Part shown: in pieces, positions 5,757 through 12,736 of the stretch
Layout: every line of letters begins with the position of its first letter
How positions within the stretch are numbered: the first letter of the stretch is position 1
Assembly (NCBI GenBank): GCA_900770075.1
Contig: CAAGIZ010000256.1
Location: 1 to 18,893 of the forward strand
Source of the DNA: Spirochaetia bacterium
Lineage (GTDB): Bacteria; Spirochaetota; Spirochaetia; Treponematales; Treponemataceae
DNA length: 18,893 bases
Reading direction: 5' to 3'
Notes under the pieces: model-generated
Told to the model about the DNA's origin: nothing
The model's input: the letters and a program-made list of their open reading frames with translations, nothing else
Database searches by the model: none
Position numbers and translations under genes: made by a program

Positions 5757-7493
5757 TCAGAAGTAAAGGCGGATTTTTTCGTTGGAAACCTTGTGCCTTG
5801 ACTTTAAGAAGAGGGTATGGGTCTTTGCGTTGTAAACGTAGCCCGAAGAATTGTAGGTTTCGAACCGTGGATCCGTGTGGAAGGACAGGCCGTAGATTTC
5901 TATACCCGTAAATGGCTTTACTCCGTTCAATATTATGTAGTGGGAATCGCCCTGCCGGAATGAAACGGTGATTTCTGCTTCTGTGGAATTTTCGTTTTCT
6001 TCGTAGGTTATGTTTGAAGCACAGGTCCATGCCCAGACTGTTTCTTCCCCGGTTTTGTCCAGAACGAGGGAATGGGGGTAATTGGCATTGTTTTTTATGA
6101 GGACTGGGTAGAGCTCTGCCAGTGTGCGCAGGTCTGTGTCCGGATTTTTTGCAAATGCCGTGTTTACCAGCATGTAGCCTCCGGCGCAGTATTCCGGGGC
6201 TGAGAAGGCTTTGCCGTAGTGTATGAGGGCGGCGCCTGTTTCGACTGTCTGTGTAAAGTTTGCCGGAAAATCCCTGTCCCGCAAAATGAGGGTGTCGTCG
6301 GAAACTGAAAGTTCGCAGGAGTCGGTTATGGCGGTAAGACAGGCTTGAATGACGCTTTCCAGAGGTTCTGCCAGAGGGCTGTCTGCCTTTTTTAGGGAAA
6401 GATAGACCTGCAGGATTGCTGTTGCCTGTGTAAGGGTTGGCTGGAAGTTTTCGATTGAAGCCGGAAGTTCTGTCAGGCGTCTGGATTTTTCCTGTTTTTC
6501 GTTTCTGAGCAGGTAGTCGGCAAGGTTTTCGGCGGAAAATACGTCGGTGGAACGGCGTTCCAGGGCATTTTGTATCATGGAGTCAAAATTTTCGTTTGCC
6601 ATTACGAGGCTTGGATTCATTGCCACAAGAGTGTTGAAATACGGAGCGGTAAAGTAGGTTCTGCGGGAGCCGTTTTTGAATGAGTCAGGCACGGCGGCTA
6701 CTGCTTCCTGATACCGGGCTTGGGAGGTCAGTTCTGCCACGTAGGCGGCAACTGCGTTTTCCGGGATTGAGGAGGCGTCTGCAAAGGCGGCGTTTGTCAG
6801 GCTTACGATTGAAGCACGGAAATTTTTGACTGTGGTTTCGTAGGTGGCTGCCGTTGCTGTCCGGGAATCTGTGGGGATTGAAGTGAAGGCAAAGGCCTTT
6901 GTCGGATCCAGCCTTGTGTACATTGCCGTGGCGGCATTTTTTGTAAGGATTATGCGGGTGTCCTGAATCTGGTTTGCAGACATGGTGTAGGAGATGTTTT
7001 TTGAGCTGAACAGCTGTTTTGAGCGGCTCTGCTCAGTAACTGAATATCCTGAAACTGGTTTGTAATACAGGGAAAGGGAATCTGAATTTTTGGGGAGCAC
7101 TGCCGTAACCGAAAGGCTTGCCCTTGGGGTGGTGTCGCTTACCGCAAAGACCAGAGATATGTCTTCCGTAAAGTTGAATTTAAAGCTCTGGGCTGTGGGC
7201 TGTTCCCAGGAGAGAAGGGTGAGGGGAATTTGTTTCTGGGTTTTTGAGTCCAAAAACAGGGCAGGATGCACGTCGTCTGCCGTAAAGGAAATTCCCTTGA
7301 AGGTGGCAGAAACTGTGTTTTTTAGGGACAGGCTGCCGTCTTTGTCCTGGGTCTGGGCTACGGAAACCCTTAAAAGTCCGGCATTTTTAAAAATAACGGA
7401 CTCGCTTCTAAATTGGAGGACAAAAATTCCGATAATAATAAAACCGTAAAGGAAGGTTAAAAAAAACGCTTTTCTAAAAGGATGCTTGAACAT
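5757..7493 (-). CDS. Membrane-anchored periplasmic protein of unknown function
   Basis: A 578-aa protein that I do not recognise. One hydrophobic segment near the N-terminus (about residues 9-27, FFLTFLYGFIIIGIFVLQF) follows basic residues and lacks a clear cleavage site, predicting a single anchor with the rest outside the cytoplasmic membrane. Residues about 35-190 are rich in alternating beta-strand patterns (SVSATFKGISF, SFKFNFTEDISLVFAVSD, ASLSVTAVLP). The middle (about 240-420) looks mostly helical, and the C-terminal part (about 480-578) is beta-rich again. There are no Cys pairs or hydrolase motifs I can name. The ATG at 7493 has only a weak AAGG three bases upstream, so the start is less certain than the frame. 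It is divergent from the TPR/TraB pair with just 48 bases between start codons, so the promoters must overlap each other or the coding ends. Shared regulation and a common envelope task are plausible but unproven. Confidence 0.72.
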   Translation of the reverse strand: MFKHPFRKAFFLTFLYGFIIIGIFVLQFRSESVIFKNAGLLRVSVAQTQDKDGSLSLKNTVSATFKGISFTADDVHPALFLDSKTQKQIPLTLLSWEQPTAQSFKFNFTEDISLVFAVSDTTPRASLSVTAVLPKNSDSLSLYYKPVSGYSVTEQSRSKQLFSSKNISYTMSANQIQDTRIILTKNAATAMYTRLDPTKAFAFTSIPTDSRTATAATYETTVKNFRASIVSLTNAAFADASSIPENAVAAYVAELTSQARYQEAVAAVPDSFKNGSRRTYFTAPYFNTLVAMNPSLVMANENFDSMIQNALERRSTDVFSAENLADYLLRNEKQEKSRRLTELPASIENFQPTLTQATAILQVYLSLKKADSPLAEPLESVIQACLTAITDSCELSVSDDTLILRDRDFPANFTQTVETGAALIHYGKAFSAPEYCAGGYMLVNTAFAKNPDTDLRTLAELYPVLIKNNANYPHSLVLDKTGEETVWAWTCASNITYEENENSTEAEITVSFRQGDSHYIILNGVKPFTGIEIYGLSFHTDPRFETYNSSGYVYNAKTHTLFLKSRHKVSNEKIRLYF

Positions 7494-7541
7494 TTGCCTT
7501 AAGTCTATCTGATGACGGCAATATTTTCAATGAGAGGAAAA

Positions 7542-8912
7542 ATGAAAAATCTATTTCAAAAAAAGACGGCAATCGCTTTCTGCGCAGTTTTTTTTCTGAC
7601 GGCAGTGAGCATTCCTGTGGCGTTCGCTCAGAACTCCCAGGCGGAAATCCAATTTGTGGAAAAACTTGGGGCGGCTTTGGAAAAAGGTTCTCTGGAACAG
7701 GCTCTGGAAATTTTTGAATCCATTCCGGCGGAGCTGAAAGATGACACGGAACTTTTGTGCCTGAAGGGAAGCCTGCTTCTTTCGGCGGGGAAAATTCAGG
7801 AGGCGGGTCAGACGGCTGCCCTGCTTCTTCAGAAGGAACCTTCCAATATCGATGTGCTTAACCTGAATTTTATGGTTGCAAAGCAGAAAGGCGACAAGGT
7901 GAACAAGACAAAATTCATAAAGCAGATTCTTGCCGTTGAACCTTACAACCCGGAAGCAAACATCGAGCTGGCAGACGAGCAGGCCCTTAAAAAAAACTGG
8001 CGCAATGCAAGGGATTACTACAAAAAAGCTCTGGCCGGTGACGGCACAAACGAAGAAGCCCTGCTTGGTTACGGAAAAATGTGCTATTACATGCAGAATG
8101 ACAAGGATGCAAAGGACGCTTTTGCAAAACTCTACAATATAAATCCCCTTAATCCTCAGGTAAATGCCTATCTTGGAAAGTACGAAGCGGAAAATTCCCA
8201 GTACAAAAAGGCCATTGAATACATAAAGACTGCCATTCAGCTGGATCCTCAAAACACCGATTACTGGTTTGATTACGGAACCTGGAGCCGGATGCTGGGA
8301 GATTATGCCGGGGCGGAAGCGGCGTGGAAGCAGGCGGTTGCCCTTGAGCCAGAGTATTTCCTGGGTTATGCGTACCTTGCCGGTCTTTATGACGAGCAGG
8401 AAAGGAGGGATGATGCCCTTGAGTACTACCGGCTTACTGTCGAAAAAAATCCTCAATACTATTATGCCTATGAAAGTCTGGGAATGTATGCCTGGGATGC
8501 AGGAAAATGGAGCGAAGCTCAGACGGCTTTTGAGCAGGCCCTTAAAAAAAATCCGAACAGCATTTCCTATAAGCTTATGATTACTGCCTGTCTTTACAAG
8601 CAGAACAAGAACCTTGAGATGAAGGCTTTTACTGAGGGGCTGATGAAAAATCTTCCGAACCGGCAGGGGCTTGAATACAAGCTTGTGCGCATGTACCATG
8701 ACCGGGGCGGGGATGCTGATGTTGCAGTGAATATCTCCAAGGAAACAAACAGGACAAAAAAAGGCAGGTATCTGTTTTATCTTGCCCTTTACTATGAACT
8801 TACCGGTAAAGACAGCCTTGCACAGAAATATTATAATGAAGTTACTGCCATGCAGAGTCCTATGTTTTTTGAATACAGAATGGCTCAGTGGGCAAGCGGA
8901 ATAAAAAAATGA
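7542..8912 (+). CDS. Exported tetratricopeptide repeat (TPR) protein
   Basis: A 456-aa protein. I chose the ATG at 7542 because GAGAGGA lies just upstream and the protein then begins with a clean signal peptide (MKNLFQKKTAIAFCAVFFLTAVSIPVAFA, cut before QNS). An in-frame ATG at 7512 would add ten residues with no ribosome site. The mature part is a string of about ten TPR units from residue 30 to near the end; clear ones include AEANIELADEQALKKNWRNARDY-like helices and NPQVNAYLGKYEAENSQYKKAIEYIKTAIQLDPQ. No enzymatic domain is attached, so it probably acts as a periplasmic or envelope scaffold that binds partner proteins. Its stop codon overlaps the start of the TraB-like gene (ATGA), so the two are translated together and their products may work together. 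It is divergent from the 578-aa membrane protein. Confidence 0.85.
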   Translation: MKNLFQKKTAIAFCAVFFLTAVSIPVAFAQNSQAEIQFVEKLGAALEKGSLEQALEIFESIPAELKDDTELLCLKGSLLLSAGKIQEAGQTAALLLQKEPSNIDVLNLNFMVAKQKGDKVNKTKFIKQILAVEPYNPEANIELADEQALKKNWRNARDYYKKALAGDGTNEEALLGYGKMCYYMQNDKDAKDAFAKLYNINPLNPQVNAYLGKYEAENSQYKKAIEYIKTAIQLDPQNTDYWFDYGTWSRMLGDYAGAEAAWKQAVALEPEYFLGYAYLAGLYDEQERRDDALEYYRLTVEKNPQYYYAYESLGMYAWDAGKWSEAQTAFEQALKKNPNSISYKLMITACLYKQNKNLEMKAFTEGLMKNLPNRQGLEYKLVRMYHDRGGDADVAVNISKETNRTKKGRYLFYLALYYELTGKDSLAQKYYNEVTAMQSPMFFEYRMAQWASGIKK

Positions 8913-10117
8913 CGGAAAAAGCTCAGACAGAAAAAATCTTAAAATTCGGAGAAAGGGAAATAATCCTTATCGGAACGGCTCATATCAGTCAGGAAAGCTG
9001 CCTTGAAGTAAAGAAGGCGGTGGAAGAAAGAAAGCCGGACTGCGTTGCCATAGAACTTGACGAAGGACGCTACCAGTCCCTGAACAATCAGGACGGCTGG
9101 AGTAATCTTGACATAATAAAGGTTTTAAAGAGCGGACAGGGGTTTTTGCTTCTTGCAAATCTGGTGCTTTCCAGCTTTCAGCGCAGGATGGGAAACAATG
9201 TGGGTGTCAAGCCCGGCGATGAGATGCGGACGGCGGATTCTTCTGCAAAGGAACAGGGGATTCCTGTGGTGATGGTAGACCGTCCCATTCAGGTAACCTT
9301 GCGGCGGGCCTGGGCTGTAAATTCCTTCTGGGGAAAGTGCAAGCTAATCTCTGCCCTTCTGGCAAGCGCCTTTGACAAGGAAGAGGTAAGCGGCGAGCAG
9401 ATTGAAAGTTTAAAAAACTCTTCCGAGATGGACAGCATGATGAAGGAGTTGTCAGATTATATGCCTGTGGTAAAGCGTGTTTTAATCGACGAAAGAGACC
9501 GCTATCTGGCAAGCAAAATCTGGGAATGTAAGGGTAAAAAAACTCTTGCGGTTCTTGGAGCGGGACACCTTCCGGGGGTGGAGTCTTTCCTTAAAAAACT
9601 GGCTGCCGGTGAGTGCACTTCGGACACCTCCGACATTGCAGAGGTTCCGCCGAAAAAAATCAGTTCAAAAATTGCAGGGTGGACAGTCACTGCCCTTATT
9701 GTTGCTCTGATTGCTGCCGGTTTTGTCTACGGCGGAATGACTAAGGGCACGCAGCTTCTTGGTGCCTGGGTTATATGGAATTCTCTTCTTGCCGGTTTGG
9801 GAACTCTTCTGGCTTTAGGGCATCCTCTTGCGGTTTTGACGGCGGTTGTGGGAGCGCCTTTTACCAGTCTTTGCCCTCTTGTGGGGGTCGGGCTTTTTAC
9901 GGGGCTTGTGCAGGCAACGGTTTGCAGGCCTAAGGTAAGCGACATGGAAACTCTGCAGGACGACATTTCCCTGAAAGGTTTTTACAAAAACAGGATTCTG
10001 CGGGTTCTTCTGGTGTTCTTTTTTTCTTCCCTGGGGTCGTCAATAGGAACTTTTGCGGCCGGCGCGAATTTTGTAATCGTTCTTGGCGACTTTGTAAAAA
10101 AACTGTTTGTAAAATAA
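8909..10117 (+). CDS. TraB/GumN-family membrane protein (TraB pheromone-shutdown type)
   Basis: A 402-aa protein. The ATG at 8909 overlaps the preceding stop (ATGA, 8909-8912); a GTG at 8888 in frame would overlap the upstream gene by 25 bases and is less likely. The N-terminal domain (1 to about 235) shows the TraB family motifs: GTAHIS (22-27), CVAIELDEGRY, VDRPIQVTLRRAW, DERDRYLASKIW and LAVLGAGHLPGV. The C-terminal part has about four hydrophobic segments (about 250-270, 280-303, 305-335 and 367-400), giving the soluble-domain-plus-membrane-tail layout of the enterococcal TraB homologues. Family members such as TraB and the animal Tiki proteins are proposed or shown to be metal-dependent proteases acting on small secreted proteins or peptides; the conserved GxxH and the Glu/His pairs are present here, but activity is untested. 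The coupled upstream TPR protein is the best candidate partner. Terminator-like hairpins follow the gene. Confidence 0.87.
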   Translation: MTEKAQTEKILKFGEREIILIGTAHISQESCLEVKKAVEERKPDCVAIELDEGRYQSLNNQDGWSNLDIIKVLKSGQGFLLLANLVLSSFQRRMGNNVGVKPGDEMRTADSSAKEQGIPVVMVDRPIQVTLRRAWAVNSFWGKCKLISALLASAFDKEEVSGEQIESLKNSSEMDSMMKELSDYMPVVKRVLIDERDRYLASKIWECKGKKTLAVLGAGHLPGVESFLKKLAAGECTSDTSDIAEVPPKKISSKIAGWTVTALIVALIAAGFVYGGMTKGTQLLGAWVIWNSLLAGLGTLLALGHPLAVLTAVVGAPFTSLCPLVGVGLFTGLVQATVCRPKVSDMETLQDDISLKGFYKNRILRVLLVFFFSSLGSSIGTFAAGANFVIVLGDFVKKLFVK

Positions 10118-10130
10118 GACAAGGGATTTT

Positions 10131-10178
10131 GCGTGGCAAGCCACGCTGCAAGTTTGCGTTGCATTGCAGACTTTTTTT
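10131..10178 (+). terminator. Hairpins and T-run after the TraB-like gene
   Basis: GCGTGGC (10131-10137) pairs with GCCACGC (10140-10146) over a two-base gap. CTGCAA (10146-10151) pairs with TTGCAG (10164-10169), and T7 follows at 10172-10178. The T-run touches the GGAGGAGG ribosome site of the next gene, so no promoter fits between. The antitoxin would depend on read-through or on a promoter inside the TraB-like gene. Confidence 0.5.
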
Positions 10179-10195
10179 GGAGGAGGAGAAAGGTT

Positions 10196-10414
10196 ATGCC
10201 CTTTGAAGTTTTAGAAAGAAAGATTGAGTCGTTGCCACAGAATGCCAGAGTAGAAATCTATCATTATGTAAATTACATTTGCTCGATTTACATGAAAGAT
10301 AAAAAATCAAAGAAAGACACATCTTTTATAGACGATACGTTCGGAATGATGTCGCATGACGAGGCTGAAGAAATGAGAGAGCATTGCCATCTGCATTTCA
10401 AGGAAACTGTATGA
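10196..10414 (+). CDS. DUF2281-like antitoxin of a type II toxin-antitoxin pair
   Basis: A 72-aa protein. The ATG at 10196 follows a strong GGAGGAGGAGAAAGG site; an upstream in-frame start would place the terminator hairpin inside the gene. The N-terminus MPFEVLERKIESLPQNARVEIYHYVNYI matches the pattern of DUF2281-type antitoxins (helix, LP turn, then an aromatic-rich helix). The acidic C-terminal tail (FIDDTFGMMSHDEAEEMREH) would be the toxin-wrapping part. Its stop TGA overlaps an ATG (ATGA, 10411-10414), the usual coupling to a PIN-domain toxin. That toxin is present only as its first codons, so the antitoxin is now an orphan. An active orphan antitoxin could still protect against related toxins elsewhere in the genome (inference). 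Confidence 0.68.
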   Translation: MPFEVLERKIESLPQNARVEIYHYVNYICSIYMKDKKSKKDTSFIDDTFGMMSHDEAEEMREHCHLHFKETV

Positions 10415-10457
10415 TGTATTTTTTTTGGATTCAAGCGTAATAATTGACTTAATAGAA
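10411..10457 (+). pseudogene. Remnant 5' end of a PIN-domain (VapC-like) toxin, frameshifted and truncated
   Basis: From the ATG at 10411 the frame reads MMYFFWIQA and stops. If the run of eight T (10419-10426) had seven, the same DNA would read MMYFLDSSVIIDLIE, the classic PIN-domain N-terminus in which the Asp of LDSS is the first catalytic acidic residue. The position, overlapping the antitoxin stop by four bases, is where the toxin should start. After about 15 codons similarity ends and ABC-permease sequence begins. It therefore carries two lesions, a homopolymer frameshift and a truncation. The homopolymer could also be a sequencing error, but the truncation could not. Confidence 0.7.
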
Positions 10458-10862
10458 CAGATGCAGCAGATAACAGGCACCCTTTCAGTCATGCTTTCAG
10501 CAATAGCAGACATATCCCTCCTCGTAGGCGGAATCGGAATAATGAACATAATGATAGTCACAGTAACGGAACGCCGTCAGGAAATAGGCATCCGCAAGGC
10601 ACTGGGGGCAAGTCCTTTGGCAATATGCAGACAGTTTTTAATCGAAAGTGCCAGCATAACCCTTCTTGGTGGAATTTCAGGCGTCATTTTGGGAATAATT
10701 TTCAGTTTTGCCGTGGAATACGTAAAAGCCCAGCCCTTTGCCATACAGCTTTCGGCCTGCTTCATATCCTTTGTGTTTTCGGTTTTTGTGGGAATAATTT
10801 TCGGTCTCAGCCCTGCAATCCGTGCAAGCCGTTTAGACCCGGTGGAAGCGCTGGCAGGGTGA
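10455..10862 (+). pseudogene. C-terminal fragment of a MacB/FtsX-type ABC transporter permease
   Basis: About 135 codons ending in a stop at 10860-10862. The reading contains the family's conserved second-membrane-segment signature, ISLLVGGIGIMNIMIV, then TVTERRQEIGIRKALGAS, two more membrane segments (about 10665-10730 and 10755-10815) and the terminal PAIRASRLDPVEALAG. In intact MacB-type permeases this is the last third; the first membrane segment, the large periplasmic domain and any ATPase are absent. No ribosome site precedes the ATG at 10461, and the frame continues upstream into PIN-toxin codons (via a TTG at 10425). So a 5' deletion fused this end to the toxin remnant. Function as an efflux permease is excluded by the missing parts. 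Confidence 0.8.
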
Positions 10863-10936
10863 TTTTTTTTAATTTTTGGGAGCGCATCCGCCTTCAAACC
10901 GCAGTTTTTTCCGCCTGTGTTCTCCTGCACTCAAAA

Positions 10937-11024
10937 ACCGGCTTTCCGCAGTTCCGGCGTCGGGGCGCCTCCATTCCTCCGCTCACCGCTTCGGAACGGC
11001 TTCGCCGCTGCTCCAATCCGGGCT
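10937..11024 (-). repeat. 88-bp GC-rich dispersed repeat, copy B (inverted)
   Basis: The reverse complement of this segment matches 2111-2198 at 85 of 88 positions. It lies 74 bases beyond the permease fragment and 18 bases beyond the radA stop codon. In the radA direction the repeat ends CCGGT and is followed by TTTT, so it might double as a weak terminator for radA. It adjoins the rearranged toxin/permease region. Confidence 0.8.
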
Positions 11025-11042
11025 AGGTCAAACTGTCCCGCC

Positions 11043-12392
11043 TCACTTCCCGAAGAGCAGTTTTATCATCTCCCTGATATTTTCTGTTTTAAGGCTGCCT
11101 CCCTCTTTTTCCGGGGCAAGCACTGTAGAAAAACCCAGTTCTCCGGCGGTTTTTATCCGCTGTTTAAGCCTTGGAACAGGGCGTATTTCTCCAGCCAGGG
11201 AAAGTTCACCTGTTATTACGGTATTTTCCGGTATGGCAAGGTCAGTGCGGGCGGAGTAAAGGCTGGCAGCCAGGGCAGCGTCAATGGAACTTTCCGTAAG
11301 CCTTACCCCGCCTGCCACGTTTATGTACAAGTCCTGGTCACTGAAGCGTATTCCGGTGCGCTTTTCCAAAACTGCGGCTACCCTTGCCACCCTTGCCGAT
11401 TCAATCTTGTCAGAATAAACCCTGCTTATGGAAGCCTTTGCCGGAACAGTCAGTGCCTGAATTTCCACAATAAAGGCCCGGCTTCCTTCAAAAACGGCGG
11501 TGTTTGCAATGCCGGCTGGAATTTTCCCGGAACGCTTTGTAATGAACATGGTGCTGGGGTCTCCCACACCTTCCAGTCCTTTTTCTGACATGGCAAAAAT
11601 CCCCAGTTCATCCACAGAACCAAAACGGTTTTTCTGAGCCCTTAAAAACCTTACTTCGTCGTCATTTCTTTCAAAGGAAATAACGGTATCAACTATATGC
11701 TCAAGACTTTTCGGGCCTGCAATGTTTCCGTCTTTTGTAACGTGGGCAGACATTATAAGAACGCTGTCCCGGTTTTTAACCCAGCCAGTAAGTTCATTTG
11801 CACAGAATTTAAGCTGGTTTATGGTTCCGGGAACCAGACCTGCTTCCACCGAGTACACAGTCTGAATGGAATCAATCACCACAAAAAGCGGGTTTAAGGC
11901 GGTAAGGGCATCCTTTATGTCTTCAAGTCTCATTGTACACAGAATTTCTATTCCTCTGGTGTCCAGATTGAGCCGGTCAGCCCGCCCTTTTAACTGTCCT
12001 GCGCTTTCTTCCCCAGAAACATACAGCACCCGGCCGTATTTTTTCCCGATTGCTGCTGCAGTCTGTATCATCAGGGTTGATTTTCCTATTCCCGGCTCTC
12101 CGCCAATCAGAACGGCACTTCTTTTCATGGCTCCGCCACCCAAAACCCTGTCAAACTCAGGAATTCCCGTTTCGATTCTTGCATTTTCCTGGGCAGTTAC
12201 ATTTGCCAGAGGCACAGGCTTTATCTTTTCAGAAGCCCCCAGACCAAAGGCTGCTGCTGTGGAATTAGGGTCGGCTATGCACTCTTCCATGGAATTCCAT
12301 GAACCGCACTCAGGGCAGCGCCCAAGCCACGCAGGCTGGCTGTAGCCGCACTCAGAGCATTTATAAACAGAAGAGGATTTCTTTTTGGCCAT
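11043..12392 (-). CDS. radA: DNA repair protein RadA (Sms), DNA branch-migration ATPase
   Basis: A full-length 449-aa RadA. It has an N-terminal four-cysteine zinc finger (C12, C15, C26, C29; YKCSECG...GRCPECGSW), a RecA-type ATPase core with Walker A GGEPGIGKST (97-106) and a hydrophobic Walker B strand LFVVIDS (169-175), the RadA signature KNRFGS (254-259), and a Lon-protease-like C-terminal domain (from about 270, including VAGGVRLTESSIDAALAASLYSA). RadA acts in the cytoplasm on recombination intermediates, promoting branch migration of D-loops. The ATG at 12392 has AAGGAG about 11 bases upstream, slightly long; another ATG nearer the site is out of frame. It has its own promoter at 12469-12496. 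The stop is followed closely by the dispersed repeat. Nothing odd is visible in the motifs. Confidence 0.97.
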   Translation of the reverse strand: MAKKKSSSVYKCSECGYSQPAWLGRCPECGSWNSMEECIADPNSTAAAFGLGASEKIKPVPLANVTAQENARIETGIPEFDRVLGGGAMKRSAVLIGGEPGIGKSTLMIQTAAAIGKKYGRVLYVSGEESAGQLKGRADRLNLDTRGIEILCTMRLEDIKDALTALNPLFVVIDSIQTVYSVEAGLVPGTINQLKFCANELTGWVKNRDSVLIMSAHVTKDGNIAGPKSLEHIVDTVISFERNDDEVRFLRAQKNRFGSVDELGIFAMSEKGLEGVGDPSTMFITKRSGKIPAGIANTAVFEGSRAFIVEIQALTVPAKASISRVYSDKIESARVARVAAVLEKRTGIRFSDQDLYINVAGGVRLTESSIDAALAASLYSARTDLAIPENTVITGELSLAGEIRPVPRLKQRIKTAGELGFSTVLAPEKEGGSLKTENIREMIKLLFGK

Positions 12393-12468
12393 TTTTCAAC
12401 ATTCTCCTTACGCACTATTAGTGGTTACTATCTATAATCGGGTTTTTAAGGTGCCCTTATATCAAATT

Positions 12469-12496
12469 ATTATAATTTTTCTGCCTGTTGTTTCAA
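12469..12496 (-). promoter_or_regulatory. radA promoter
   Basis: On the minus strand TTGAAA (complement of 12491-12496) and a perfect TATAAT (complement of 12469-12474) are 16 bases apart. The leader to the radA ATG would be about 70 bases. The -35 lies back-to-back with the -35 of the divergent small-RNA promoter. Confidence 0.6.
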
Positions 12497-12503
12497 AAAA
12501 GAC

Positions 12504-12532
12504 TAGACATATTTTTTATTTCGTTTTATATT
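12504..12532 (+). promoter_or_regulatory. Divergent promoter for the candidate small RNA
   Basis: TAGACA (12504-12509) and TATATT (12527-12532) are spaced by exactly 17 bases. No coding gene follows on this strand, but a structured segment with a strong terminator ends about 100 bases downstream. Confidence 0.5.
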
Positions 12533-12536
12533 AATT

Positions 12537-12634
12537 TCAGCTTGTAAAAAAGCTGATAAACTCTCTCCGATGTCCAGCTTGCTGGACGGCAGGGTTCGCT
12601 AGAAACGTTGTCTTTAGCGAACCCTGTTTTTTTT
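12537..12634 (+). ncRNA. Candidate small RNA between radA and the serine acetyltransferase gene
   Basis: Three consecutive hairpins lie in about 98 bases: TCAGCTT/AAGCTGA (12537-12543 with 12550-12556), GTCCAGC/GCTGGAC (12572-12578 with 12581-12587) and a 12-bp CAGGGTTCGCTA/TAGCGAACCCTG (12590-12601 with 12615-12626) followed by T8. Both flanking genes run on the other strand, and I see no coding gene between about 10862 and here on the plus strand, so the terminator has no coding gene to serve. A 17-spaced promoter sits at the right distance upstream. Between the first two hairpins lies an unpaired pyrimidine run CTCTCTCC (12561-12568), complementary to ribosome-binding sites and typical of trans-acting small RNAs. 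It matches no RNA family I know. A 10-codon frame inside (ATG at 12570) lacks a ribosome site. Expression is unproven. Confidence 0.5.
12590..12634 (+). terminator. Strong orphan rho-independent terminator
   Basis: A perfect 12-bp stem (12590-12601 with 12615-12626), a 13-base loop and T8 (12627-12634). The T-run is on the plus strand only, so it cannot serve radA or the acetyltransferase gene. It is the 3' end of the proposed small RNA. Confidence 0.8.
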
Positions 12635-12678
12635 GTCAGAAGACCCTTCCTTTTGAAAAGCCCTGCCAAAGTTTCCCT

Positions 12679-12732
12679 GCAATTTGACGGGAAGTGCTGA
12701 TTAATCGCTTCAAAGTGTTAATCAGCACTTCC
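12679..12732 (-). repeat. 54-nt palindromic repeat, copy 2 (inverted)
   Basis: The reverse complement equals 5625-5678 at 53 of 54 positions. The stem is 15 bp (12690-12704 with 12718-12732). It begins 5 bases beyond the stop codon of the serine acetyltransferase gene. Like copy 1 it has no T-run. Relative to the gene it follows, its orientation is opposite to that of copy 1. Confidence 0.8.
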
Positions 12733-12736
12733 TTAG

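Noticed and set aside
7551..8699. Minus-strand 382-codon frame opposite the TPR gene
   Set aside because: Long but antisense to a gene with a signal peptide and regular TPR units. Its composition (many Phe, Val, Leu, Lys) is that of a reverse-strand shadow.
8888..8908. GTG start for the TraB-like protein
   Set aside because: The ATG at 8909 overlaps the upstream stop as ATGA, the usual coupled start; the extra seven residues would overlap the TPR gene by 25 bases.
10133..10195. Longer start for the antitoxin
   Set aside because: It would translate through the hairpins and T-run after the TraB-like gene, while a very strong ribosome site lies just before the ATG at 10196.
10425..10862. A genuine 145-aa fusion gene starting at TTG 10425
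   Set aside because: There is no ribosome site, the first residues are a PIN-toxin N-terminus and the remainder lacks two-thirds of a permease. Decay explains it better than a new gene, though this is kept open in the findings.
12570..12602. Ten-codon frame inside the candidate small RNA
   Set aside because: It has no ribosome site and coincides with two hairpin stems.
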